In this document: positions 6,675 through 12,495 of the stretch, in pieces
Layout of the letters: each line of letters opens with the position of its first letter
Position numbering within the stretch: the first letter of the stretch is position 1
Assembly: GCA_005773095.1 (NCBI GenBank)
Contig: SXHT01000059.1
Coordinates: 1 to 12,495, forward strand
Source: Planctomycetaceae bacterium
Lineage (GTDB): Bacteria; Planctomycetota; Planctomycetia; Pirellulales; PALSA-1355
Direction of reading: 5' to 3'
Length of the DNA stretch: 12,495 nt
The notes under the pieces: generated by a model
The model's database searches: none
Seen by the model: the letters and a program-made list of their open reading frames with translations, nothing else
What the model was told of the DNA's origin: nothing
Made by a program: the position numbers and the translations under genes

Positions 6675-7304
6675 CTACTCACCTCCAAGTTCGTTGCCTA
6701 GCAAGCGTCGGACTCGCTGCAAGGCCCGTAAGTGACGAGACGTAACGGCAGTTTGACTGATGCCCAACACGCCGGCAATCTCCTCGACGTCCAGTTGCTC
6801 CAAATACCGCAGCACCAGGATCTCTCGATCGTGCGGTTTTAGCTCCAACAGGGCCGCCTGCACGCGCGCCTGCATCTCCGTCCGCATCGCCCGTCGGCAT
6901 GGGCCGATGCTGCTAGCCGCGATGCTGTGGGCCAGCTCGGCCACCGATTCGTCGTTCAAGTTCGGCGTCCAAGCGTGTTCCATCAGGACGGAGCGTCGCT
7001 CGGCTCCGATGTGCATGCGCTTCATGTCCACCAGCCGGTCCCAAGCGATCCGCCGCAGCCAGGGATATAATGCAATCTGCGGGTCGGCGAAATACTCCGG
7101 CAGCCGGGCCAACGCGTTGTTAATTGCGTCCTGCACGATGTCGGAGGCGTCGACGCGGGCTGCCATCCGCTTATCCAATCGCAGCGCGATCATCCGCCGC
7201 AACCGACTGCGATAGCGAACCAACAGCTCCGCCCCGGCCTGAGCGCCGCCGTCGCCGGCCCGCCGCAACAGCAGCTCGCTTTCTGCAACACGGGAACCAT
7301 CCAT
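6675..7304 (-). CDS. ECF-type RNA polymerase sigma factor
   Basis: 209 residues from ATG 7304, chosen because GGGAGG (7312-7317) sits 7 bp upstream; the GTG at 7319 would lie just before that Shine-Dalgarno. Region 2 (about 25-95) contains DASDIVQDAINNALARLPEY and YPWLRRIAWDRLVDMKR, which bind core polymerase and the -10 element. Region 4 (about 145-205) contains LKPHDREILVLRYLEQLDVE and a helix-turn-helix (IAGVLGISQTAVTSRHLRAL) for the -35 element. The short length, absence of regions 1 and 3, and the linker between 2 and 4 fit the ECF class, particularly the planctomycete groups found beside Ser/Thr kinases. No anti-sigma factor adjoins. The kinase start follows 2 bp after the stop, so the two are one operon and the kinase may regulate the sigma factor by phosphorylation. 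Confidence 0.93.
   Translation of the reverse strand: MDGSRVAESELLLRRAGDGGAQAGAELLVRYRSRLRRMIALRLDKRMAARVDASDIVQDAINNALARLPEYFADPQIALYPWLRRIAWDRLVDMKRMHIGAERRSVLMEHAWTPNLNDESVAELAHSIAASSIGPCRRAMRTEMQARVQAALLELKPHDREILVLRYLEQLDVEEIAGVLGISQTAVTSRHLRALQRVRRLLGNELGGE
6680..6686 (-). promoter_or_regulatory. Shine-Dalgarno of the kinase, inside the sigma factor gene
   Basis: GGAGGTG on the minus strand lies 7 nt before the kinase ATG and within the last codons of the sigma factor (L-G-G-E). Ribosomes ending on the sigma factor stop can restart on the kinase, which suggests coupled translation and fixes the kinase start. Confidence 0.8.
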
Positions 7305-7323
7305 CGCGCAGCCTCCCACTGAT

Positions 7324-7480
7324 TAGCCGCAGCGGGCGCCCATCGGTCACCGTTTTTTCTGCGGATAGCAGGATTTTACACCAAAAATGGTGGTCTCGCC
7401 TGGGTGAAGGGGGGACCCGAGGTGCGATTATGGCTTCTCCCCAAAAAAAGACGGTGACCATTTCTGGCCGGCTGCGGCTA
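7324..7480. mobile_element. MITE-like element with symmetric terminal inverted repeats, 157 bp
   Basis: The left end is TAGCCGCAGC (7324-7333), 11 bp, then GGTCACCGT (7345-7353). The right end is the exact mirror: ACGGTGACC (7451-7459), 11 bp, then GCTGCGGCTA (7471-7480). Both blocks pair perfectly and both gaps are 11 bp. T-runs follow the inner block on the left (7354-7358) and A-runs precede it on the right (7443-7449), extending the symmetry. The interior is non-coding and holds another palindrome, ACCAAAAATGGT. There is no transposase, so it would be non-autonomous. It sits directly upstream of the sigma factor and may carry or displace that operon's promoter. A REP-type or structured regulatory element is the alternative. 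Confidence 0.6.
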
Positions 7481-7670
7481 GACAATTAGCGATCAATTTG
7501 GCGCGGGCAGCGCACCGTTCGAATTCACGCGGGTTAGGCACAATACCGCAGACCCCAACCTAGAAGGAATATCCCCCATGAAATCCTGGTTCCGCTCATA
7601 GGTCCCGCCAGCGAGATAACGAACGATACTCAATCAAACACACAACCCAAGATACGGAAGATTGACGAGC
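7481..7670 (+). other. 5' region of the PEP-CTERM/propeller genes with a tiny ORF
   Basis: This is the upstream region of the plus-strand pair. It contains a seven-codon frame, ATG 7578 to TAG 7601 (MKSWFRS), preceded by AGAAGGAA at 7562-7569, which is a better Shine-Dalgarno than that of the gene itself. It may be a leader peptide or the remnant of a lost gene start. I could not identify a convincing -35/-10 pair. Confidence 0.3.
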
Positions 7671-8576
7671 ATGTCCGCAAAATTCACATCGCGATCGGCA
7701 TTTACGGCGTCTCTGGCGACGGCCTTACTCTTTACCTTCGCTCACGCTCCCGAAGCCGTTGCGCAAGGCACCACGGTGACAATCGCCCGTACCGGCCAGC
7801 AGCCGCCCGGATTTCCCGGCGGCGCATTCGAAGGGTTTTACGTTGATGGCCTGACCGAATCAGGTCAGGTTCGGTTCAGAGGTAACGTGCTCGGCAGTAA
7901 TCTGGTTCAACCTAACGATTACATTCCGTGGCTCGCTCGGCCTGGCGAGCTGATCGCTCTGCCGAAGAACGTCGGGCCGGGAAGCGTGACCTTGGTCGCT
8001 CGTAAGGGGGACCAGGCCCCAGGCTTGCCCGAGGGCGTAGTGTTTTCCGGAGAGGACTTCGGATTGGTTTTCGGATTGGTTAATGCCTCGGGACAAATAG
8101 CAATGGGCACGGCTCTCGCCGGCCCGGGAGTAACCGATCTCAATGACACTGCAATATTTCTTGGAACTCCCGGCAACTTGTCGCTCGTGGTTCGCGAAGG
8201 GGACCAAGTCCCCGGCGCTCAAGGATTGGTTTTCCATAACGCGGCTTCTACGAATGCGGCTTTTTTTGGGGACCTAAATCTGAATGCGAATGGGAACCTT
8301 GCGTTCATAGGCGCCGTCTCGGGACCTGGTATCACTGAGCGCAATAACTCGTGGGTCTGGCTGCACAATGCCACGGGATTGATACGCGTGGCTTCGGGGC
8401 AAAACTTCTCACTCTTCCAGAACGATCTTGGGCAGCTCGCGTACGGCAACTACAACGGCGGCTTTAAAGTCCAACTTTTCACTCCCCAGCAAGTTCCCGA
8501 ACCCTCGACTTTTGCATTGGCGGCCGTCGGTCTGGCCGCAATCGCCGCTCGACGCCGCCGGCGTCGGCCAATGTGA
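7671..8576 (+). CDS. PEP-CTERM protein with NxxGxxAF-type tandem repeats
   Basis: 301 residues from ATG 7671 (GGAAG 10 bp upstream); a TTG three codons earlier is less likely. A signal peptide spans about residues 1-32 (hydrophobic ASLATALLFTFAHA, cleavage near AVAQG). The mature part repeats a module of the form 'LNANGNLAFIGAVSGPGI' (others: LTESGQVRFRGNVLG, VNASGQIAMGTALAGPG) alternating with 'LVAREGDQAPG'-type strands (LVVREGDQVPGAQGLVF). This matches the choice-of-anchor proteins with tandem NxxGxxAF repeats, probably an extracellular beta-rich structure. It ends with a PEP-CTERM signal: VPEPST, a hydrophobic helix (FALAAVGLAAIAA) and an arginine cluster (RRRRRRPM). It precedes the propeller gene by 55 bp and is likely in the same operon. 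The ligand is unknown. Confidence 0.9.
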   Translation: MSAKFTSRSAFTASLATALLFTFAHAPEAVAQGTTVTIARTGQQPPGFPGGAFEGFYVDGLTESGQVRFRGNVLGSNLVQPNDYIPWLARPGELIALPKNVGPGSVTLVARKGDQAPGLPEGVVFSGEDFGLVFGLVNASGQIAMGTALAGPGVTDLNDTAIFLGTPGNLSLVVREGDQVPGAQGLVFHNAASTNAAFFGDLNLNANGNLAFIGAVSGPGITERNNSWVWLHNATGLIRVASGQNFSLFQNDLGQLAYGNYNGGFKVQLFTPQQVPEPSTFALAAVGLAAIAARRRRRRPM

Positions 8577-8619
8577 ATAACTGTGTCCCTCACTACTAGC
8601 TACGCACAACACCATTCCA

Positions 8620-8625
8620 AGGAGA
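8620..8625 (+). promoter_or_regulatory. Shine-Dalgarno of the propeller gene
   Basis: An AAGGAG motif within CCAAGGAGAGAAATA lies about 7 nt before ATG 8632 and fixes the start of the propeller gene. Confidence 0.75.
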
Positions 8626-8631
8626 GAAATA

Positions 8632-10356
8632 ATGACACCGTCAAACGTACCAGCCCAAGCCAGGCAGTCATCGCATCACCTTCGTCGGCTGAAGCACTCA
8701 AATCGTACCCGGCGTCCTGCGTTCGAGCACCTGGAGGACCGCCGCGTGATGGCCGTCGATTTTGCATCGGCTTTTGCTGTTGGAGGAGTCGCCAGCGAGT
8801 CTGTTTGGGACCTCGCGCTGGATGGCGCGGGCAACACGTGCGTCGTTGGCCGGTTTTTTGGAACCACCGACTTTGATCCGAGCGCAGGCACGTACGAACT
8901 GACCAGCACTCCATCGGGTACCGGCAACACCTTCGCCGCCAAATACGCCCCTGACGGCAGTTTGCTGTGGGCCCAGCGGCTCGGGGGCAATAATGCGAAC
9001 TCCGGGCCGGAAATCGCTGCCGGCAGCGATGGAAGCGTGTATGTCGTGGGGTCGTTTGAGAATACGGCCGAAATTGGTTCCTTTACGCTGACAAGCTTGG
9101 GCGATGACGATGCATACGTCACGAAGCTCGATGCCGACGGCAACATCGTGTGGGCCAAAAGCTTCGGCGGCACGGGCGACGACTGGGGCAACGGCGTGGC
9201 GGTCGATGGCGTGGGAAACGTCTACATGATGGTCGAGACCCGCAGCGCCGCCACCACTCTTCCCCTCGATGCATTCATCGCCAAGATGGACGAAGCGGGC
9301 ATCGTGCAGTGGACCACGGCGATTGGTGCTTCCACTGCTGCTGCGCCGGCTAAGGGTAAACCTGCCCCTACAGGCCATGTCCGCGGATTCAAGATCACGG
9401 TCGATGCCGCAGGCAGTGTCTACGCCACTGGATCAATGCAAGGCACCGTTGACTTCGATGCCAGTGCCGGTGCCACGAAGCTCTCTGGCGATGCGTTCGT
9501 CATGAAACTCTCCTCTGGCGGCAGTCTAACTTGGGCACGCACTTTCGTCAGTTTAAGCATCGGGAGCGGCATTTGGCCGTCTGATATCACTGTCGATGGA
9601 AGCGGGAACGTCTATAGTACGGGCTCGTACTCTCTCACTAACGACTTCGATCCCGGCACAGCGAAGTCGCAGAAATACACCCTGGATGCGGGCGTCAGTG
9701 CCAGCGGCGTTTGGAATCGTGGCGCCTACATCAGCGCACTCGACGCAAGCGGCAATTTCCTGTGGGCCAAGAGCACGCAGAGCGTGGGCGGCAATGGGTA
9801 TCTCGCTGTCCCTGAGGCCATGACTTTGGATGGCCAGGGCGGCATTTATGTTGCCGGCACGTTCTCCTCCTATGGCACGTTCTCCTCCGGCATTGTCGAT
9901 TTCGACTCAGGCGCTGGCACGTTCAGCCTAACGTCGGCCGGCGGTGACGACGCCTTCGTCTGGAATCTCGACACGAGCGGTAATTTTGTCTGGGCCGGCC
10001 AGATGGCTGGCACCGGTGCCGACCGGGCAAGGGGCATCGGCGTCGACGCAGCCGGGAACATCTACGTTGCCGGAAGCTTCACCGGCACGGTCGACTTCGA
10101 CCCGGGTGCCGGCACGTACAACCTGACCAGTGCCGGTGGCAGCGACTTCTTCGTGGCCAAGCTCACGCAGCCAGTCGCGCTTGCGTTGACCGCAAGCCAG
10201 CCACAGAGCAACAGCTTGCTGTTGGCCACTACGCCGTCCCGCCGACTATCGAGCAAAGCGGCAGACAGCGCCTTGGCGGCTCGCGGCGACGATGGCTCGA
10301 CCGGATGGGATGACTCGCTGGATGATGAGTTGCTCCTGGTGCTCGCCTCCGTGTAG
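8632..10356 (+). CDS. Secreted seven-bladed beta-propeller (SBBP-repeat) protein with LEDR N-terminal motif
   Basis: 574 residues. The N-terminus is basic and unusual for a signal peptide (about 1-30), followed by AFEHLEDRRVMA (30-41), the LEPR-XLL-like motif of very large exported planctomycete proteins. From about 42 to 513 I count seven repeats of the pattern 'ITVDAAGSVYATGS...VDFD..AG...L.S.GG.DAFV.KL...G...WA', matching SBBP repeats. The first strand (FASAFAVGG) resembles the 'WAKSFGG' strand that the last repeat lacks, suggesting Velcro-type closure of the ring. The tail (514-574) is Ser/Ala then acidic (GWDDSLDDELLLVLASV). There is no PEP-CTERM or dockerin, so anchoring is unclear. The family is thought to bind or display surface ligands; the function here is unknown. 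After the TAG the same frame stays open for 56 more codons. Confidence 0.9.
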   Translation: MTPSNVPAQARQSSHHLRRLKHSNRTRRPAFEHLEDRRVMAVDFASAFAVGGVASESVWDLALDGAGNTCVVGRFFGTTDFDPSAGTYELTSTPSGTGNTFAAKYAPDGSLLWAQRLGGNNANSGPEIAAGSDGSVYVVGSFENTAEIGSFTLTSLGDDDAYVTKLDADGNIVWAKSFGGTGDDWGNGVAVDGVGNVYMMVETRSAATTLPLDAFIAKMDEAGIVQWTTAIGASTAAAPAKGKPAPTGHVRGFKITVDAAGSVYATGSMQGTVDFDASAGATKLSGDAFVMKLSSGGSLTWARTFVSLSIGSGIWPSDITVDGSGNVYSTGSYSLTNDFDPGTAKSQKYTLDAGVSASGVWNRGAYISALDASGNFLWAKSTQSVGGNGYLAVPEAMTLDGQGGIYVAGTFSSYGTFSSGIVDFDSGAGTFSLTSAGGDDAFVWNLDTSGNFVWAGQMAGTGADRARGIGVDAAGNIYVAGSFTGTVDFDPGAGTYNLTSAGGSDFFVAKLTQPVALALTASQPQSNSLLLATTPSRRLSSKAADSALAARGDDGSTGWDDSLDDELLLVLASV

Positions 10357-10851
10357 ACATTGCCATCCGCGTTGTCGATTTCGGACTGGACGTCGTTCTT
10401 GGTTTCTTCGAACAATCCGCCGCCTGCGGCACGCTCACAGGTGGCGGTGTTCGCTGTGGCCATGCTCGGTACAAAACTTGCCGACGACGCACCTCTGCGC
10501 CGAAATCAAACAGCATTGCGAGTATGAAAACTCATCAACGCATGACACTGGTCATCAATCCACCGTTATAGAAATAGCTCGCAGCGCGTTTCTAAACTCA
10601 TCGATGCGGTAGCTTTTCGGCACATCTACGGAGCCGTGGAAACTCATCTCCGCGCTCGGTCGGACTCGCAGCGTGCCTGTCCGTCAAAGAAACGCCCCGG
10701 CAAACGAACGTGTCTCGATGTGCTGTTCGTCGGCAACTCGACATTCAATGTTGCGTCAGTAAGTATCAAGGACTGCGAAGCAGCAGGAAGTTTCGCGGCC
10801 GCATCCGCGTAAACACCTGCAACATTTCGCCACCCGACTCGCGAACTGGAG
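10357..10851. other. Gene-free stretch between two convergent genes
   Basis: The flanking genes point towards each other. I see no supported gene: frames on either strand lack start signals and recognisable motifs. The first part (10357-10527) continues the propeller frame past its TAG up to a TGA at 10525-10527. Near the minus-strand gene end, GCGAA (near 10828) and TTCGC (near 10841) could pair as a weak hairpin, but there is no clear terminator with a T-run. Confidence 0.4.
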
Positions 10852-11730
10852 CTACGCCCTGGCCGCAATTCTACCGCGATTGAACAGACCGAGAAATGCC
10901 AGCCCCAGTCCCACCAGCGCGAGGCTAGCCGGTTCGGGAATGGTCGTTGGCAACACGCTGCCGTCGTCGAACAGATAACTCGCACCGGGGGTCAACACGT
11001 CAAGGTATAGCCGAGACGTATTGCCAGCATTGACGCTCGAATGCCCGTCGTTGACCCCCTGGCTTGCCGAGGCGGCAGTGAGAATGACCAGAGACATGTC
11101 GCCACTCAAAGCATAGGTCGCACCGACGCGTCCGCGCAGGGCGATCGTCTCGCTGCCGTTACAGCTGGCGTTAAAGTCGTTGCAAGCGAGTCCGAAATTG
11201 GGGCCGAGGTTGGGGAAGTTGAAATTCGCGCGGAGAGAATTAGTGCCGGAATTCAACGATCCATCGGCATGCACCTCGACCGTGGCCAGCATGTCGACGG
11301 TTGAACCGGTGGGCAAGCCGGGGCCACCAAAGATCGTCAACTCGGCGCGCCATTCGGCGGCGATGCCGCCGCTTGCATGAGCAGTGACGCCCTGTGGCGG
11401 TGCTGCGAAAGCCGTGGCCGAGCCGGTGATCGCCAGCGAGCCGAGGTGCGCGCTACCTAGTAGATGCAGCTCCGCACCGGAACCTGGCGCAGCGGCGGAC
11501 AGATCTTGCGACAGCAGTGCGCCGGCAGGCGAGGCCGCGACTAAGCCCGTGCTACCGGGGTGCTCGGTGACGTCCTGGCCCAGACGCTCACCCGAAGTCG
11601 TGTCTCCGCTGGCGATCACTCGTGAAGTCTGGTTGCCTCGAACGCGAACAGTGGCTGCCTCAGCGGACGATGCGAGCGCCGAAACGAGAGCCAAAACCGA
11701 AGCGCTGCGGAGGGCGTTGATGCGACACAT
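10852..11730 (-). CDS. PEP-CTERM exported protein of unknown family
   Basis: 292 residues from ATG 11730 (weak GAGG about 7 nt upstream). The frame is open to 12030, but the extra residues are Cys/Arg-rich and precede a good signal peptide, so I reject the longer form. The signal peptide (MCRINALRSASVLALVSALASSAEA) ends near residue 25. The mature part is rich in Gly, Ala, Ser and Thr with beta-strand-like patterns (AELHLLGSAHLGSLAITGSA; STVDMLATVEVHADGSL). One Cys pair (LACNDFNASC) may form a disulfide outside the cytoplasm. The C-terminus is a clear PEP-CTERM signal: IPEPAS, a hydrophobic helix (LALVGLGLAFLGLF) and a basic end (NRGRIAARA). I recognise no catalytic motif. It is likely exosortase-processed and surface- or matrix-associated; role unknown. 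Confidence 0.9.
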   Translation of the reverse strand: MCRINALRSASVLALVSALASSAEAATVRVRGNQTSRVIASGDTTSGERLGQDVTEHPGSTGLVAASPAGALLSQDLSAAAPGSGAELHLLGSAHLGSLAITGSATAFAAPPQGVTAHASGGIAAEWRAELTIFGGPGLPTGSTVDMLATVEVHADGSLNSGTNSLRANFNFPNLGPNFGLACNDFNASCNGSETIALRGRVGATYALSGDMSLVILTAASASQGVNDGHSSVNAGNTSRLYLDVLTPGASYLFDDGSVLPTTIPEPASLALVGLGLAFLGLFNRGRIAARA

Positions 11731-12125
11731 GATTGGCCTCGCGAGGATAGTTGAGCTACGTGCCCGGGGGGTGTCGCTCCATGACGGATACTGCAACAAC
11801 GGCGAGCGCTCGAATAAGAACGATTTGCGGTCGGCTGTCGCTGCGGAAGTCATCAGCATCAGATTTGTCGTTATGCAGGCGGCAAATCTCAACGGCCAGC
11901 ATGATAATGCGACAGGACTGCAAATCAAGTATCTTTCCAGCAAGAAACGACCGTATCGACACGCGGTGACTGGTCGCCGGGCTGCGACGGCATGATTTTC
12001 AATAAATCGTGAACATGTCGGACAAGTCAAAAGCGACCCATTTAGAAACCGTGGCAGCCTCAGCCGGGCGTGCCAAAACTCGTCAACGCGACCGCTCGTG
12101 ATACAGATTTTCCGTGCCGGGTTTT
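11731..12125. other. Upstream region of the third PEP-CTERM gene, no gene seen
   Basis: This probably holds the 5' leader and promoter of the minus-strand PEP-CTERM gene. Open frames here (including the extension of that gene to 12030) have the composition of non-coding shadow. I could not point to a specific promoter. Confidence 0.4.
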
Positions 12126-12224
12126 CTCAGAATGAGGCGCCGAGGCATTCTGAGCCCTGAAACGCCTCATCAAACCAACGGAAAATGGGCTTTGCAGTTG
12201 CCCTGAACGCCGTTGGACAACTGC
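12126..12224. repeat. Cluster of overlapping inverted repeats, pseudoknot-like
   Basis: CTCAGAATG (12126-12134) pairs with CATTCTGAG (12146-12154). The overlapping ATGAGGCG (12132-12139) pairs with CGCCTCAT (12163-12170), so the two stems exclude each other. Next, CCAACGG (12175-12181) pairs with CCGTTGG (12210-12216) and GCAGTTG (12194-12200) with CAACTGC (12218-12224) in an interleaved a-b-a'-b' order, as in an H-type pseudoknot. All stems are perfect 7-9 bp. It could be a structured RNA, a recombination site or a repeat; no known family was recognised. Confidence 0.4.
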
Positions 12225-12495
12225 TTGACATCTACACAGCGTCTGGTAGATTCGGAGATTGACTACAGCGCCCATCTCTGATCCTCTCTTCCTAACGCGG
12301 GACGAGAATTCGGAGCCACGGCGGGGGGCAAAAGATGGCTCCTTCAAGTCAACACTCCGTGGCAGTCGGTTGCCGCCTTCTCCGGTTCAAGCCAGGAGCT
12401 CGTCAGGGTCGTCTTGTGCAGTTGTCGCCACGGGTGGCCCGTCCGCAGTTCGCGCGGGGATCGCGCGGCTGCTGGTTGCGGTCGCACGCTGCTCA
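12225..12495. other. Unassigned window end
   Basis: No gene can be supported. From ATG 12335 one plus frame stays open to the window edge (starting MAPSSQHSVAVGCRLLRFKP), but the other plus frames are open there too and the product is arginine-rich without a recognisable motif, so it cannot be told from chance. GCCACGG (12315-12321) and CCGTGGC (12357-12363) form an inverted repeat around that ATG. Confidence 0.3.

Noticed and set aside
5845..6735. 296-residue plus-strand frame
   Set aside because: Antisense to the kinase domain; the protein-like HSSFGF repeats come from the ATTCGG words.
10062..10516. Minus-strand frames over the propeller gene 3' end
   Set aside because: They mostly overlap the propeller coding sequence in antisense and lack a Shine-Dalgarno.
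11731..12030. N-terminal extension of the third PEP-CTERM protein
   Set aside because: The extra 100 residues are Cys/Arg-rich and place a good signal peptide in the middle of the protein; ATG 11730 gives a standard exported protein.
12060..12347. 95-residue minus-strand frame
   Set aside because: It spans the dense inverted repeats, has no start signal and no known motif.
1..12495. tRNA, rRNA, exosortase or integrase genes
   Set aside because: None of their conserved sequences was seen in either strand by eye; a covariance or HMM scan would be needed to exclude divergent RNAs.

Overview
The window looks like chromosomal DNA of a planctomycete, probably of the Pirellulales type. The evidence is: three separate proteins ending in PEP-CTERM sorting signals, one of them carrying a dockerin type I domain; a large secreted beta-propeller protein with the planctomycete N-terminal 'LEDRRVMA' (LEPR-XLL-like) motif; an ECF-type sigma factor directly followed by a very large Ser/Thr kinase with TPR repeats; and abundant short interspersed repeats. 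Genus and species cannot be read from the sequence.

Layout. 1-325: 3' end of a dockerin plus PEP-CTERM protein, cut by the window edge. 326-780: no gene; hairpins, a promoter-like pair of boxes, and a long near-perfect inverted repeat at 682-757 flanked by 7-bp boxes that match the ends of an integron attC site. 781-1257: a DUF6714-like small protein starting 11 bp after that site. 1427-1582: a 51-residue membrane microprotein. 1590-2826: a graveyard of two transposase remnants on the minus strand (an ISAs1-like C-terminus abutting a frameshifted, stop-containing IS66-like transposase). 2829-2938: a two-armed REP-like repeat ending 2 bp from the kinase stop codon. 2941-7304 (minus): kinase with TPR repeats and the upstream ECF sigma factor, a translationally coupled pair. 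7324-7480: a symmetric 157-bp MITE-like element. 7671-10356 (plus): a NxxGxxAF-repeat PEP-CTERM protein followed by a seven-bladed SBBP propeller protein, probably one operon. 10357-10851: no gene. 10852-11730 (minus): a third PEP-CTERM protein. 11731-12495: no supported gene; several inverted repeats, including a pseudoknot-like arrangement.

How the parts work together: the sigma factor and kinase form a signalling pair of a kind common in planctomycetes. The surrounding genes encode exported, surface-anchored proteins. The exosortase that would process the PEP-CTERM tails is not in the window, and no link between the sigma factor and the secreted proteins can be shown from sequence alone. 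I did not find a clearly new multi-gene system. The strongest unusual signals are the repeat DNA that has become coding sequence inside the kinase domain, the attC-like site before the DUF6714-like gene, and the symmetric MITE-like element upstream of the sigma factor.
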